Part shown: positions 14,167 through 21,370 of the stretch, piece after piece | Numbering within the stretch: position 1 is the first letter of the stretch | Layout: the number at the start of each line of letters is the position of its first letter | Assembly (NCBI GenBank): GCA_035649895.1 | Contig: DASRIS010000035.1 | Span: 1 to 22,751 of the forward strand | Reading direction: 5' to 3' | DNA: 22,751 nucleotides | Source: DASSUC01 sp035649895 | GTDB lineage: Bacteria > Actinomycetota > Actinomycetes > Mycobacteriales > Micromonosporaceae | Notes under the pieces: generated by a model | Seen by the model: only the letters and a program-made list of their open reading frames with translations | Database searches by the model: none | What the model was told of the DNA's origin: nothing | Program-made: the position numbers and the translations under genes

Positions 14167-15224
14167 TCCTCCACCTCCCGGGCGGCCCGGTGCCCGTCCA
14201 CCGCGCGGGCCGTACGCTGGAACGCGGCGTGCGCGCGCTCGTGGGTGCGCTGGGCAACCGCGATGTAGAGCAGGTCCAGCACGACCAGCTGCGGGTGGCG
14301 GGCGGAGAGCGCGTCGGGCCGGAACGTGGTCGCGTGCGTGGCGGTCAGCAGCACGACGTCGGCGACCTCGGCAAGGGGCGAGCGCGGGAAGCTGGTCAGC
14401 GCGACCGTGGTCGCCCCGTGGCTGCCGGCCTCGGCGACCATCTCGATCGTCTCCCGGGTCTGGCCGCTGTGCGAGATGCCCAGCGCCACGTCGCCCGGGC
14501 GCAGCAGGGCGGCGCTCGCTAGTCCATTATGGACGTCGATCCAGGCCCACGCGGCCACCCCGATGCGGTGCAGGCAGAACTGCATCTCCGCGCCGACCAG
14601 GGCGCTGCCGCTGGCGCCGTAGATGTCCACCCTGGCGGCGGCGGCGATCGCGTCGGCGGCCCGCTCCACCTCGCCCAGGTCCAGCCGGGCCGCCGTGTCG
14701 TGCAGTGCCCGGGTGTCCGCCGCCATGACCTGCCCGAGCACCCGGTCCAGCGGGTCGGTCGGCTGGATCTCCCGGCCGATGTCCACCGCCCAGCCGGCGG
14801 CCCGGGCCGCCCGCCCGGTCTCCCCCGCGATGCCCAGCCGCAGCTCGGAGTAGCCCTCGAAGCCGAGCGCGCGGCAGAAGCGGGTGACCGTCGCCGGCGA
14901 GGTGCCGCTGCGCTCGGCGAGCTCGACGATGGTGGCGCGCGCCGCGCGGGCCGGGTCGGTGAGCACCTGCTCGGCCACCCGCCGCAGGGCTCCGGTGAGC
15001 TCGGGCAGCTGGGCCCGCACCCGCACCAGCACGCCGTCCGGGGCACGGGCGGCGTCCAGCTGCGGCAGCCCGGCAACGGCGGCATCTGCTGGGGCTGCGC
15101 CCCCGACGGCAGGCACCTGAGCAGCCGAGCCTCCGGCGCCAGCCTCGCCGCCAGTGGCAGGGTCGGCGACGGCTCGGCCACCCTCAGCGGGGACCGCGGT
15201 CGGATCGGGGCCACCGCCGTCCAT
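14163..15224 (-). CDS. RpiR/MurR-family transcriptional regulator
   Basis: Encodes 353 residues from ATG 15224, with AAAGAGG six bases upstream (the GTG at 15227 is less well placed). It starts with a 60-residue Ala/Gly/Pro-rich stretch, unusual for the family and perhaps disordered. The helix-turn-helix is at about 95-130 (VELAERSGTSPATVTRFCRALGFEGY), and a SIS sugar-phosphate sensing domain runs from about 195 to 310, with YGASGSA and SHSGQTRET. Members sense a phosphorylated sugar and switch catabolic genes. Here it heads the operon with the SIS protein and transporter, is divergent from the kinase gene, and probably senses a phospho-amino-sugar. A palindrome-like site at 15257-15279 sits downstream of a TTGACA box, suggesting autoregulation. 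Confidence 0.88.
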   Translation of the reverse strand: MDGGGPDPTAVPAEGGRAVADPATGGEAGAGGSAAQVPAVGGAAPADAAVAGLPQLDAARAPDGVLVRVRAQLPELTGALRRVAEQVLTDPARAARATIVELAERSGTSPATVTRFCRALGFEGYSELRLGIAGETGRAARAAGWAVDIGREIQPTDPLDRVLGQVMAADTRALHDTAARLDLGEVERAADAIAAAARVDIYGASGSALVGAEMQFCLHRIGVAAWAWIDVHNGLASAALLRPGDVALGISHSGQTRETIEMVAEAGSHGATTVALTSFPRSPLAEVADVVLLTATHATTFRPDALSARHPQLVVLDLLYIAVAQRTHERAHAAFQRTARAVDGHRAAREVEE

Positions 15225-15256
15225 CACCCGCCTCTTTCAGAAAAGAGTGTTAACTG

Positions 15257-15279
15257 TTAGTGGTAAAATTTCTTACTAA
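15257..15279. promoter_or_regulatory. Candidate RpiR operator in the regulator promoter
   Basis: An imperfect palindrome with outer arms TTAGT (15257-15261) and ACTAA (15275-15279) and an inner GTAA (15263-15266) facing TTAC (15273-15276). The site is AT-rich in a GC-rich genome. It lies downstream of a minus-strand TTGACA box (15295-15290), where the -10 element would be. The same GTAAGAA..TTT pattern occurs upstream of the second transporter operon. Confidence 0.5.
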
Positions 15280-15289
15280 GCGCGGACCT

Positions 15290-15295
15290 TGTCAA
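15290..15295 (-). promoter_or_regulatory. Consensus -35 box of the regulator operon
   Basis: TTGACA is read on the minus strand, 65 bases before the regulator ATG. An AT-rich stretch follows at a distance of 17-18 bases (near 15267-15273), overlapping the palindrome, but no clean -10 hexamer can be picked. Confidence 0.5.
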
Positions 15296-15357
15296 GCCAA
15301 CTGGGACAAGTTTTCAAACTGTTACCGCCCTGATGCCCGGTACAACGGCCCCGTCGA

Positions 15358-15428
15358 CAAGATCACGATCTGGGACAGAGAGCTTGTGTAGTCGCACTAC
15401 ACGGATGGCGTACCAGATCATGATCTTG
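15358..15428. repeat. Nested inverted repeat in the divergent promoter region
   Basis: CAAGATCACGATCTGG (15358-15373) and CCAGATCATGATCTTG (15413-15428) pair over 16 bases with one mismatch. Between them GTGTAGTCGCACTACAC (15386-15402) is a perfect 7-bp hairpin with a three-base loop. Each outer arm is itself nearly palindromic (AGATCACGATCT and AGATCATGATCT), so the element may be two operator copies about 55 bases apart, or a long cruciform, or a MITE/REP-type repeat. The DNA between regulator and kinase (15225-15535) holds no gene; an AACTGTTA direct repeat (15252-15259 and 15317-15324) is also present. Confidence 0.65.
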
Positions 15429-15474
15429 ATCGTCCGAACGCCGGACCGCGCTGGCCGGCGACCGGATAGCCCTC

Positions 15475-15504
15475 TTGCCCTAATCATTGCTTTTGATCCA
15501 AAAT
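15475..15504 (+). promoter_or_regulatory. Weak candidate promoter for the kinase gene
   Basis: TTGCCC (15475-15480), an 18-base spacer and CAAAAT (15499-15504) each match four of six consensus positions, 31 bases before ATG 15536. Confidence 0.3.
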
Positions 15505-15535
15505 ATGGGCACCTGATGGATATGGGGGCGGGCGG

Positions 15536-16570
15536 ATGGGTGAGGCCTACGTGCTGGGCATGGACATCGGGGGTACGGCCACCCGCGCGGTCGTGCTCGA
15601 CCTGGATGGGCGCCGGTGCGGCACCGGCCTCGCCAGCGGCGGCAACCCGACCTCGCACGGACCACAGGCCGCAGCCTCGTCGCTCACCACGGCGCTGTCC
15701 GCCGCGCTGGCCGGTCTCGCCCCAGCCCGGGTGGCCGCAGCAGCGGTAGGGCTCGCCGGCGCCGGCCGGCTGGTGGCCGACCCGCAGGCCCGGGCGGCTT
15801 TCGACACGGCGTGGCGCGAGGCCGGGCTGCGCTGCGGCTACACCGTCCACGGCGACGCGGTGGCGGCGTATGCGGCCGGCACCTGCGAGCCGGACGGGAC
15901 CGTGCTCATCGCCGGCACTGGCGCGATCGCCGCGGCAGTGCGCGACCTGCGGCTGGCCCGCGTCGCGGACGGGCACGGCTGGCTGCTGGGAGACGAGGGC
16001 TCCGGCTTCTGGTTGGGCCGGGCGGCGGTGCGGCGGGCGCTGGCCGTCTGCGACGGCCGGGTACCGGACGGCCCGCTCACCCGGGCCGTGCGGGAGCACC
16101 TGCTCGGCGGCCACAGCAACGGCTCCAGCCCGCCGGGGGCCGCGGCGGCTGGCGGGCGGTGGGCGGCTACCGCGCGGGAGACCGCGAGTGCGCTCGTACA
16201 GGCGGTCGCCGCGCACCCGCCCGTCGCGCTCGCCGCACTCGCACCGCTGGTCATGGCCGCCTGCGACGAGGCCGACCCGGCCGCCCACGACCTGGTGCAG
16301 GAGGCGGCCGACCGCCTGTGCCGCACCGTGGCGCTGGTGCGCGGCCCGGACGAGACCACGCCGGTGGTCATCGCCGGTGGCCTGCTCACCGCGGCCACCC
16401 CGCTCGCCGCGGCGGTGCGCGAGCGGCTGGCCAGTGGCTGGCCGGCCGCGCCGGTGCGGCCCGCTGGGGACGCCGCCGCGGCGGCCGCCTGGCTCGCCGC
16501 CCGCACCCTGCCCGGCGTCGACGCGCCCGCGCTGCACTCCCGCTTCCTGGCTGCCGCACCGACCGGATAG
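15536..16570 (+). CDS. N-acetylglucosamine kinase, BadF/BadG family
   Basis: Encodes 344 residues from ATG 15536; a purine-rich stretch (GGGGGCGGGCGG) lies directly before it, and a nearby ATG at 15522 is in another frame. ASKHA-fold ATPase motifs are visible: phosphate-1 DIGGT at 10-14, HGDAVAA at about 105-111, phosphate-2 AGTGAI at 126-131 and GDEGSGFWLGR at about 152-162. The last two are characteristic of the BadF/BadG/BcrA/BcrD group that contains bacterial and animal N-acetylglucosamine kinases. It would phosphorylate imported GlcNAc at C6 in the cytoplasm, since the ABC transporters in this locus deliver unphosphorylated sugar. It is divergent from the regulator operon and convergent with the second transporter operon. 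No obvious terminator is seen in the 39 bases after it. It could also act on glucosamine or another amino sugar. Confidence 0.85.
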   Translation: MGEAYVLGMDIGGTATRAVVLDLDGRRCGTGLASGGNPTSHGPQAAASSLTTALSAALAGLAPARVAAAAVGLAGAGRLVADPQARAAFDTAWREAGLRCGYTVHGDAVAAYAAGTCEPDGTVLIAGTGAIAAAVRDLRLARVADGHGWLLGDEGSGFWLGRAAVRRALAVCDGRVPDGPLTRAVREHLLGGHSNGSSPPGAAAAGGRWAATARETASALVQAVAAHPPVALAALAPLVMAACDEADPAAHDLVQEAADRLCRTVALVRGPDETTPVVIAGGLLTAATPLAAAVRERLASGWPAAPVRPAGDAAAAAAWLAARTLPGVDAPALHSRFLAAAPTG

Positions 16571-16609
16571 GCCGGGCCACCAGCCACCGAGCCTCATGCG
16601 CGCCCGTCC

Positions 16610-17533
16610 CTACTTCAGGTGGCCGGCGGTGAGGCCGGACTGGACCTGGCGCTGGAAGACCGCGTAGACCACGAGCACCGGGAGCATGGCGATGGTCAGG
16701 CCGGCGAAGAGGCGGCTGTAGTCGCCGGCGTACCCCTCGCTCACCGCCAGCGCGGCGAGGCCCTGCGCGAGCACGTAGCGCCGCTCGGCCCCCTCACCCT
16801 GGATCAGCACCACCGGCAGGACGTACTGGTTCCACTGGCCGAGGAAGTTGAAGATCGCTACGCTCACCAGCCCGGGCCGGGCCATCGGCAGCATCACCCG
16901 GAAGAACAGCCCGAACGGGCCGCAGCCGTCGATCAGCCCCGCCTCGGCGATCGAGGTCGGCAACGTACGGAAGAAGGCGGTGAGGAAGAAGACGGTGAAC
17001 GGCAGCGAGTACGCGGCGTAGACGAGCATGAGCCCCGGCAGCGTGTTGTGCAGCCCCAGGTTGCGCACGACGAAGAAGAGCGGCACCAGGGCGAGCACGA
17101 CCGGGAACATCATCCCGCCGACGAACAGGAAGTAGACCAGGCGGTTGCCCGGGAAGTCGTACCGGGCCAGGGCGTACGCGGCCATCGCGCCGAGCAGCAT
17201 GGTGAGCGTCAGCGAGCCGGCGACCACGACCACGCTGTTCAGGAAGTACTGTCCAATGTGGGCATGGCTCCAGGCGCGGGCCCAGTTGTCGAAGCGCAGC
17301 TGCGCGGGCAGCCCCCAGGGGTCGCCGAGGATCTCGGCGTCGGTCTTGAACGAGCTGAGCACCGCCCAGAGCAGCGGCAACGCCGTCAGCAGCCCCCAGA
17401 CCAGCAGGAACGCGTGGTTGAAGACGTCGATCGCGCGCTCGCCACCGGCGCCCAGGCCGCCGCGGCGACGGCCGGCGGGCACGGCGGGCGCCGGTGCCCG
17501 CGTCGGTGGCTGCTCACGCAGTGTGGTCGCCAT
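16610..17533 (-). CDS. Sugar ABC transporter permease, NgcG/MalG-type, second system
   Basis: Encodes 307 residues from ATG 17533, nine bases after the stop of the preceding permease gene. It has an N-terminal Pro/Ala/Gly-rich tail, then six membrane helices starting near residue 41 (AFLLVWGLLTALPLLW). The ATPase-contact loop is at about 197-221 and reads EAGLIDGCGPFGLFFRVMLP, with EAG instead of EAA. The C-terminus FQRQVQSGLTAGHLK almost repeats that of the paralogue at 9960-10910. It is the last gene of the second transporter operon and converges with the kinase gene. No ATPase gene follows. Confidence 0.88.
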   Translation of the reverse strand: MATTLREQPPTRAPAPAVPAGRRRGGLGAGGERAIDVFNHAFLLVWGLLTALPLLWAVLSSFKTDAEILGDPWGLPAQLRFDNWARAWSHAHIGQYFLNSVVVVAGSLTLTMLLGAMAAYALARYDFPGNRLVYFLFVGGMMFPVVLALVPLFFVVRNLGLHNTLPGLMLVYAAYSLPFTVFFLTAFFRTLPTSIAEAGLIDGCGPFGLFFRVMLPMARPGLVSVAIFNFLGQWNQYVLPVVLIQGEGAERRYVLAQGLAALAVSEGYAGDYSRLFAGLTIAMLPVLVVYAVFQRQVQSGLTAGHLK

Positions 17534-17542
17534 CCCGCCGTC

Positions 17543-18457
17543 CTAGAACTCGATCCGCTCGCGCCGGGTCGCCCGTAGCGCGAGCACGGCGATGGAGAGG
17601 GTGACGAAGAACAGGGCGACCCCGATCGCCGACGCGTACCCGAACTTGGCCTCCCCGAACGCGGTCTCGTAGATGCGCAGCCCCGCCACGTCGGTGGCGA
17701 AGCTGGGCCCGCCGTTCGTCATGATCTGCACCAGCGCGAACCCGTCCAGGGCGAGGATCGCCAGGTAGACCCAGGCGACCTGGACGCTGTCCCAGAGCAG
17801 CGGGATGGTCACCCGCCACAGCGTGGCGAGGCGGCCCGCCCCGTCCAGCAGGGCCGCCTCGTAGACGTCGCGCGGCACCGACTGCATGGCGGCGCCGAAG
17901 AGCACCACGTAGAAGCCGACGTTGGCCCAGACCATCACCGCCATCACGGCCCAGAACGCGTACGTCGGGTCGCCCAGCCACGGCCGGGCCAGCCCGTCCA
18001 GGCCGACCGCCTCCAGGAACCCGTTGAGCAGGCCGCTGCGCGGGTTGTAGAGCTGCTTCCAGAGCACGCCGATGACCGCGATGGAGATCACCTGCGGGAA
18101 GAAGTAGACCACCTTGTACGCGCCGGAGCCGCGTACCCCGGCGACCTTGCCCCGCCCGCCCACGTTGAGCATGCTCGCGAAGAACAGGCCGAGCGCGATC
18201 GTGATGACCGGCAGCAGCAGGAGCAGGACCAGGTTGTGCCGGAGCGCGTCGAGCACGTACTGGTCGCGCAGGAGCTGGCGGAAGTTGTCCAGCCCGACGA
18301 TCTCGTAGCTGGGCGACAACCCCCGCCAGTCCGTGGCGGCGATCACGAACATCTGCACGTACGGCGACAGCACGAAGTAGCCGTACAGCAGCAGTGGCGG
18401 TACGAGGAACGTGACCAGCAGCCGGTACCTGCCGTGCCGCAGCGCGCGGCCGGTCAC
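17543..18457 (-). CDS. Sugar ABC transporter permease, NgcF/MalF-type, second system
   Basis: Encodes 304 residues from GTG 18457, which shares a GTGA overlap with the lipoprotein stop. A start further upstream at 18520 is rejected because it would lie inside the lipoprotein coding region. Six membrane helices begin near residue 14 (LLVTFLVPPLLLYGYFVL). The EAA loop is at about 200-221 (EAALLDGAGRLATLWRVTIP). The protein ends ATRRERIEF like its paralogue at 10920-11861. Unlike the first operon there is no gap or hairpin between lipoprotein and permease, so the two are probably translationally coupled. Confidence 0.88.
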   Translation of the reverse strand: MTGRALRHGRYRLLVTFLVPPLLLYGYFVLSPYVQMFVIAATDWRGLSPSYEIVGLDNFRQLLRDQYVLDALRHNLVLLLLLPVITIALGLFFASMLNVGGRGKVAGVRGSGAYKVVYFFPQVISIAVIGVLWKQLYNPRSGLLNGFLEAVGLDGLARPWLGDPTYAFWAVMAVMVWANVGFYVVLFGAAMQSVPRDVYEAALLDGAGRLATLWRVTIPLLWDSVQVAWVYLAILALDGFALVQIMTNGGPSFATDVAGLRIYETAFGEAKFGYASAIGVALFFVTLSIAVLALRATRRERIEF

Positions 18458-19872
18458 TTGCCGCGCTTGTACTTCTTGATCGAGGCGTCGGAGGCGATCT
18501 GGTCGGCCCCCTTCTGGCACTGGTCCAGGAACTCCGCCGGCCCGATCGCGCCGCTGAAGAACTGGCCGCAGGCCGCGTCCACCAGGTTGCGCTCGAGCTT
18601 GCGGTAGTAGAGCTGGTAGACCCAGTTGAAGCCGTTGCTGCCCGACGCCGACAGCGCCTTGACCGCGCTGGACAGGCCGAACGGCAGCTGGACCCCGTCG
18701 GCGGCGCCGGACACCACGGTCAGGCTGGAGACCTTCTGGGTGAAGTCCTTGGCGCCCTTGGCGGAGAGCATGGTGCGCAGGTACTCCCGCCCGCCGCGCA
18801 CGTTGCGCGCCTTGGCCGGCACGATGAACGGCTCGCCGGCGGTGCCCCGGATCGCCTCGAACGGCAGCTTGTCACTGCCGCCCAGGCTGGGGGTGGGCGC
18901 CACGGCCATGTCGAAGCCGGGCGGGGTGACCGCCTTCTGCTCGTTCTCCAGCCAGGAGCCGCAGGAGACGAACGCGGCCTTGCCCTTGCTCCACTCGGTC
19001 TGCGACTGCTTGTGGTCCAGCCCGGAGGAGCCGGGCAGGATGAACCCGTCCTTGACGATCTGGTGCCACGCGTCGGCGGAGGCCTTCATCGCGTCCGACT
19101 TCCACGCGTTGGGCTCGAGGTTGTCGATGTTGAGCGCGACCTCCACCCCGCCGTGCTTGATGGCCGTGGCAATCACCGGCCAGCTCATGTAGCGCGGGTG
19201 CAGGCCCTGGTAGGTCCACGGGGCGATGCCGGCCGCCTTGATCGTGCGGCACAGCGCGATGTGCTCGTCCCAGGTCTTGGCGTACTGCCAGCCCTTCTCG
19301 GTGAAGAGCTTGGTCGAGTACCAGATGCCGTAGACCGTGTAGGCGTAGTTGAGGACCAGGAACTTCCCGTCGTACGTGCCGACCTCGACCGCGCCCGGCA
19401 GCAGCGTGTCGCGCACCGTCTTGCCGGCCACGTCCAGGCTCGGCGCGTCGAGCAGCTCGCCGAGGTCGGCCAGCGAGCCCTGGGAGACCAGCCCGTTGAA
19501 GTCGATCTGGCCGGCGCCGGAGTTGTTCACCACGTCCGGCGGGGTGCCGTCGACGAACCGGGGCTGCAGCGTCTTGCTGATCTCCTGGGTCGCCGAGTGC
19601 TTGACCTCGGCCTTCGGGTACTTCTCCTTGTACATGGCCTCGTGCGCCTTGGCGTACTCCTCGCCGAAGCCGCCGTTGAAGATGACCACCTCGAGCGGGG
19701 CGTCCTCCTTGACCCCCAGCGGGTTGGTGTCGCTCTTTGTGCCCTCGTACTGGGATGTAGCGGAGTCGTCGTCGCCGAGGGCGCAGGCAGACAGCACTCC
19801 TGCGGCTGGCGCGGCGAGGACCCCGGCGGCAGCCGCGCGGCGCAGCACCTCACGGCGGGTGATCTCAGACAT
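18454..19872 (-). CDS. Sugar-binding lipoprotein, NgcE-type, second system
   Basis: Encodes 472 residues from ATG 19872, with GAGGAG just upstream; the open frame reaches 20007 but that part is promoter DNA. The signal has a twin arginine at 6-7, an Ala-rich hydrophobic core and lipobox LSAC with Cys30. The mature protein reads NPLGVKEDAPLEVVIFNGGFGEEYAKAHE, LQPRFVDGTPPDVVNNSGA, YTVYGIWYSTKLFTEKGW, KAAGIAPWTYQGLHPRYMSWP and GSWLENEQKAVTPPGFDMAVAPTPSLGG. These match closely the N-acetylglucosamine/chitobiose binding protein NgcE as I remember it from Streptomyces, more closely than the lipoprotein at 11926-13389 does. It should bind GlcNAc or chitobiose outside the membrane. It leads the second transporter operon with the two permease genes behind it. 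Confidence 0.9.
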   Translation of the reverse strand: MSEITRREVLRRAAAAGVLAAPAAGVLSACALGDDDSATSQYEGTKSDTNPLGVKEDAPLEVVIFNGGFGEEYAKAHEAMYKEKYPKAEVKHSATQEISKTLQPRFVDGTPPDVVNNSGAGQIDFNGLVSQGSLADLGELLDAPSLDVAGKTVRDTLLPGAVEVGTYDGKFLVLNYAYTVYGIWYSTKLFTEKGWQYAKTWDEHIALCRTIKAAGIAPWTYQGLHPRYMSWPVIATAIKHGGVEVALNIDNLEPNAWKSDAMKASADAWHQIVKDGFILPGSSGLDHKQSQTEWSKGKAAFVSCGSWLENEQKAVTPPGFDMAVAPTPSLGGSDKLPFEAIRGTAGEPFIVPAKARNVRGGREYLRTMLSAKGAKDFTQKVSSLTVVSGAADGVQLPFGLSSAVKALSASGSNGFNWVYQLYYRKLERNLVDAACGQFFSGAIGPAEFLDQCQKGADQIASDASIKKYKRGK

Positions 19873-19900
19873 GGGGTCTCCTCGGGGGTGGAGGGGGTGC

Positions 19901-19944
19901 GTTATATCCCTTCGGGTGATCCACGTGACATGAAAGATTCTTAC
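19901..19944 (-). promoter_or_regulatory. Promoter and candidate regulator site of the second transporter operon
   Basis: On the minus strand a good -10 box TATAAC (19906-19901) lies 29 bases before the lipoprotein start codon. No -35 match is convincing. Upstream, TGAAAGATTCTTAC (plus strand 19931-19944; minus GTAAGAATCTTTCA) matches 10 of 14 positions of the site at 15263-15276 in the regulator promoter. This suggests a shared regulator, working at or just upstream of the -35 position. Confidence 0.5.
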
Positions 19945-20041
19945 GGAGACCCGGAGCCGACTCAAGACCACAGCGAGGGTTATCGAACCGTTACTAACCG
20001 CCGCCACCTCATGCAGGCCCGGCTGCCGGCGAAGATCCAGG

Positions 20042-21001
20042 TCAGCCTGGCGCCTGGAGAGGAGACCTGATGACGATGGAGCCGACCGAGGCGTCGCTCA
20101 GACCGCAGTAGAGCCGAGCCAGGCCCCCGCTCACCGGCTCAGTCGACCCCGGGAACACGACGTCCGCGAGGTTGGGCCATTTGGCCGGTGCGGCTGGGAA
20201 GTCCTCGCGGACCGCGACCACCTCGGGCCGGCTGGCGGTCAACCGGACCGGGTCGATCGTCCACCACGCCGCCGCGTAGCTCTGCGGGCCGCCCTCGTCA
20301 CCGATGGCGACATGCCCCAGCACCCCGATCTGGTCGCCGAGGTCGTAGAGCTCGTTGGCGCCGATCTTCGTGTCCTCTGCGACCTGGTCGTGGAAGATGT
20401 GACCGTCTTCTACGGCTCCCGGGGTAAGGTCCGCATAGCTGTCGACAAAGGCGAAGCTCACCCGGCCGCGTCCGGCGCTGCCACCCTGTGGCCGGCCACA
20501 CACCGCCACGCCGTCGGCGCGCTGTAGCAGCCGGATGTCCTTCATTCCGGGTACCTCAAGAAACGGGCTGGCCGGGTCGAGCTGCAACAGGTCGGGTGCC
20601 GCGTAGAAACGGGTGACAACAGCCGGGGTGCCGGGCCGGAAGTCGAGCGAGACCACGCCGAAGACCAGCAACGGGTCTCCGTTCTTGTCCAGCATCCAGG
20701 CGGCGAAGGGGTCCTCGGCCACGGGAAACACGGGGGCGTGGCGCGCCGGCACCCACTGCGCGCCGGCGCGCTCGAGGAACCGGACCTGCGGGTCCCACGA
20801 CGCCTCGTCGCGCCAGTAGCTCTGCGGGGACTCCACCCGTACGGCCAGGTACGTACGGTCCTGCTGCCGGATGAGACACGGGTTGTAGGCGAGCTTTCCC
20901 GCAGTGCCCGGCACGCGCTCGGCCCTACCCGTGGGCCGGTCAGGGCTACGCCGATAGGCCGATACCAGCTCGTGGTAGCCGTTGCATTTACCCGCCGCCA
21001 T
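20042..21001 (-). CDS. DUF1861 family protein, glycosidase-like five-bladed propeller
   Basis: Encodes 319 residues from ATG 21001 (GAGGGCGG upstream). No signal peptide is visible, so it is probably cytoplasmic. I recognise DUF1861 by several blocks: an N-terminal YNPCLI and RVES, EDPFAAWML with PLLVFGVVSLDF at about 97-120, KDIRLLQRADG near 154, ANELYDLGDQIGVLGHVA at about 215-232, and the closing EDFP, AKWPNLADVVFPG and LYCGLSDA at about 266-304. The last block (FP..P.K.P.L.DVVF) is the most diagnostic. The fold is a five-bladed propeller as in glycoside hydrolase and phosphorylase families such as GH43 and GH130; the function is not established to my knowledge. Its place ahead of the GlcNAc-type transporter and on the same strand suggests a role in glycan breakdown or release. 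The 169 bases to the next gene contain that operon's own promoter. Confidence 0.82.
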   Translation of the reverse strand: MAAGKCNGYHELVSAYRRSPDRPTGRAERVPGTAGKLAYNPCLIRQQDRTYLAVRVESPQSYWRDEASWDPQVRFLERAGAQWVPARHAPVFPVAEDPFAAWMLDKNGDPLLVFGVVSLDFRPGTPAVVTRFYAAPDLLQLDPASPFLEVPGMKDIRLLQRADGVAVCGRPQGGSAGRGRVSFAFVDSYADLTPGAVEDGHIFHDQVAEDTKIGANELYDLGDQIGVLGHVAIGDEGGPQSYAAAWWTIDPVRLTASRPEVVAVREDFPAAPAKWPNLADVVFPGSTEPVSGGLARLYCGLSDASVGSIVIRSPLQAPG

Positions 21002-21178
21002 GTAGCCGCCCTCGTTGGTGACTCGTTACCCGGCAACACCGCGTATGGCCGGACGGCGATTTTTACATGGGCGGCAGGCGGTACGGCGCACCCGAGGTCT
21101 TGCTTGAAACCTTGTCGCAACCCCCTGAGACGGTTGGTAGCAATGAAAATGCGAAAGGTAGCGGGTGGACGGCTCCCG
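21002..21178. other. Promoter-bearing region upstream of the DUF1861 gene, no gene seen
   Basis: AT-richer than its surroundings, especially near 21057-21065 and 21140-21160. It must carry the promoter of the DUF1861 gene, but no -35/-10 pair is convincing. The plus-strand open frames across 21067-21324 look like non-coding GC-rich frames and lack family features. Confidence 0.4.
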
Positions 21179-21370
21179 CTACGCGTTCGGAGCGACCGCG
21201 CGCATGGCGTACGTCAGCGGGACCGGCGGCTCCTCCTCGGGCAGCCGGAACCAGCCGCGTTCGGTGGGCGGCATCCGGGGCCAGCGCGGCCACGGTGCCA
21301 CCTCGCTCTCGCGCAGCGTGGTGACCCGCAGCCCGCGCCTGCGCTGCCCCGGGTCACCCTGCTGCCGTGG
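21179..21370 (-). pseudogene. Start-less coding segment, possible gene remnant
   Basis: The minus frame ending at TAG 21181-21179 is open back to a TAG at 21373-21371 and overlaps the end of the aminotransferase. From about 21340 it reads VTTLRESEVAPWPRWP, MPPTERGWFRLPEEE and PPVPLTYAMRAVAPNA. About 50 of the last 53 codons end in G or C, which is strong coding bias, and the peptide looks like a genuine protein C-terminus. The only usual start is GTG 21301, giving 40 residues with a poor ribosome site. I do not recognise the family. It may be the last part of a gene cut by deletion, or a true small protein. Confidence 0.45.

Noticed and set aside
12046..14268. 740-codon plus-strand open frame opposite the lipoprotein, SIS and regulator genes
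   Set aside because: It is antisense to three clearly recognised genes, has a low-complexity Arg/Gly/Val/Leu composition typical of GC-rich antisense frames, and shows no domain.
15228..15535. DasR-type dre operator (TGGTCTAGACCA-like) near the GlcNAc genes
   Set aside because: I looked for it in this promoter region and upstream of 19872 and saw no convincing match.
16571..16609. Terminator between the kinase and the second permease gene
   Set aside because: These 39 bases between convergent genes contain no stable hairpin that I can identify.
19873..20007. Longer N-terminus for the second lipoprotein
   Set aside because: The signal peptide with twin arginine begins at ATG 19872 behind a good ribosome site; the upstream stretch contains the TATAAC promoter box.
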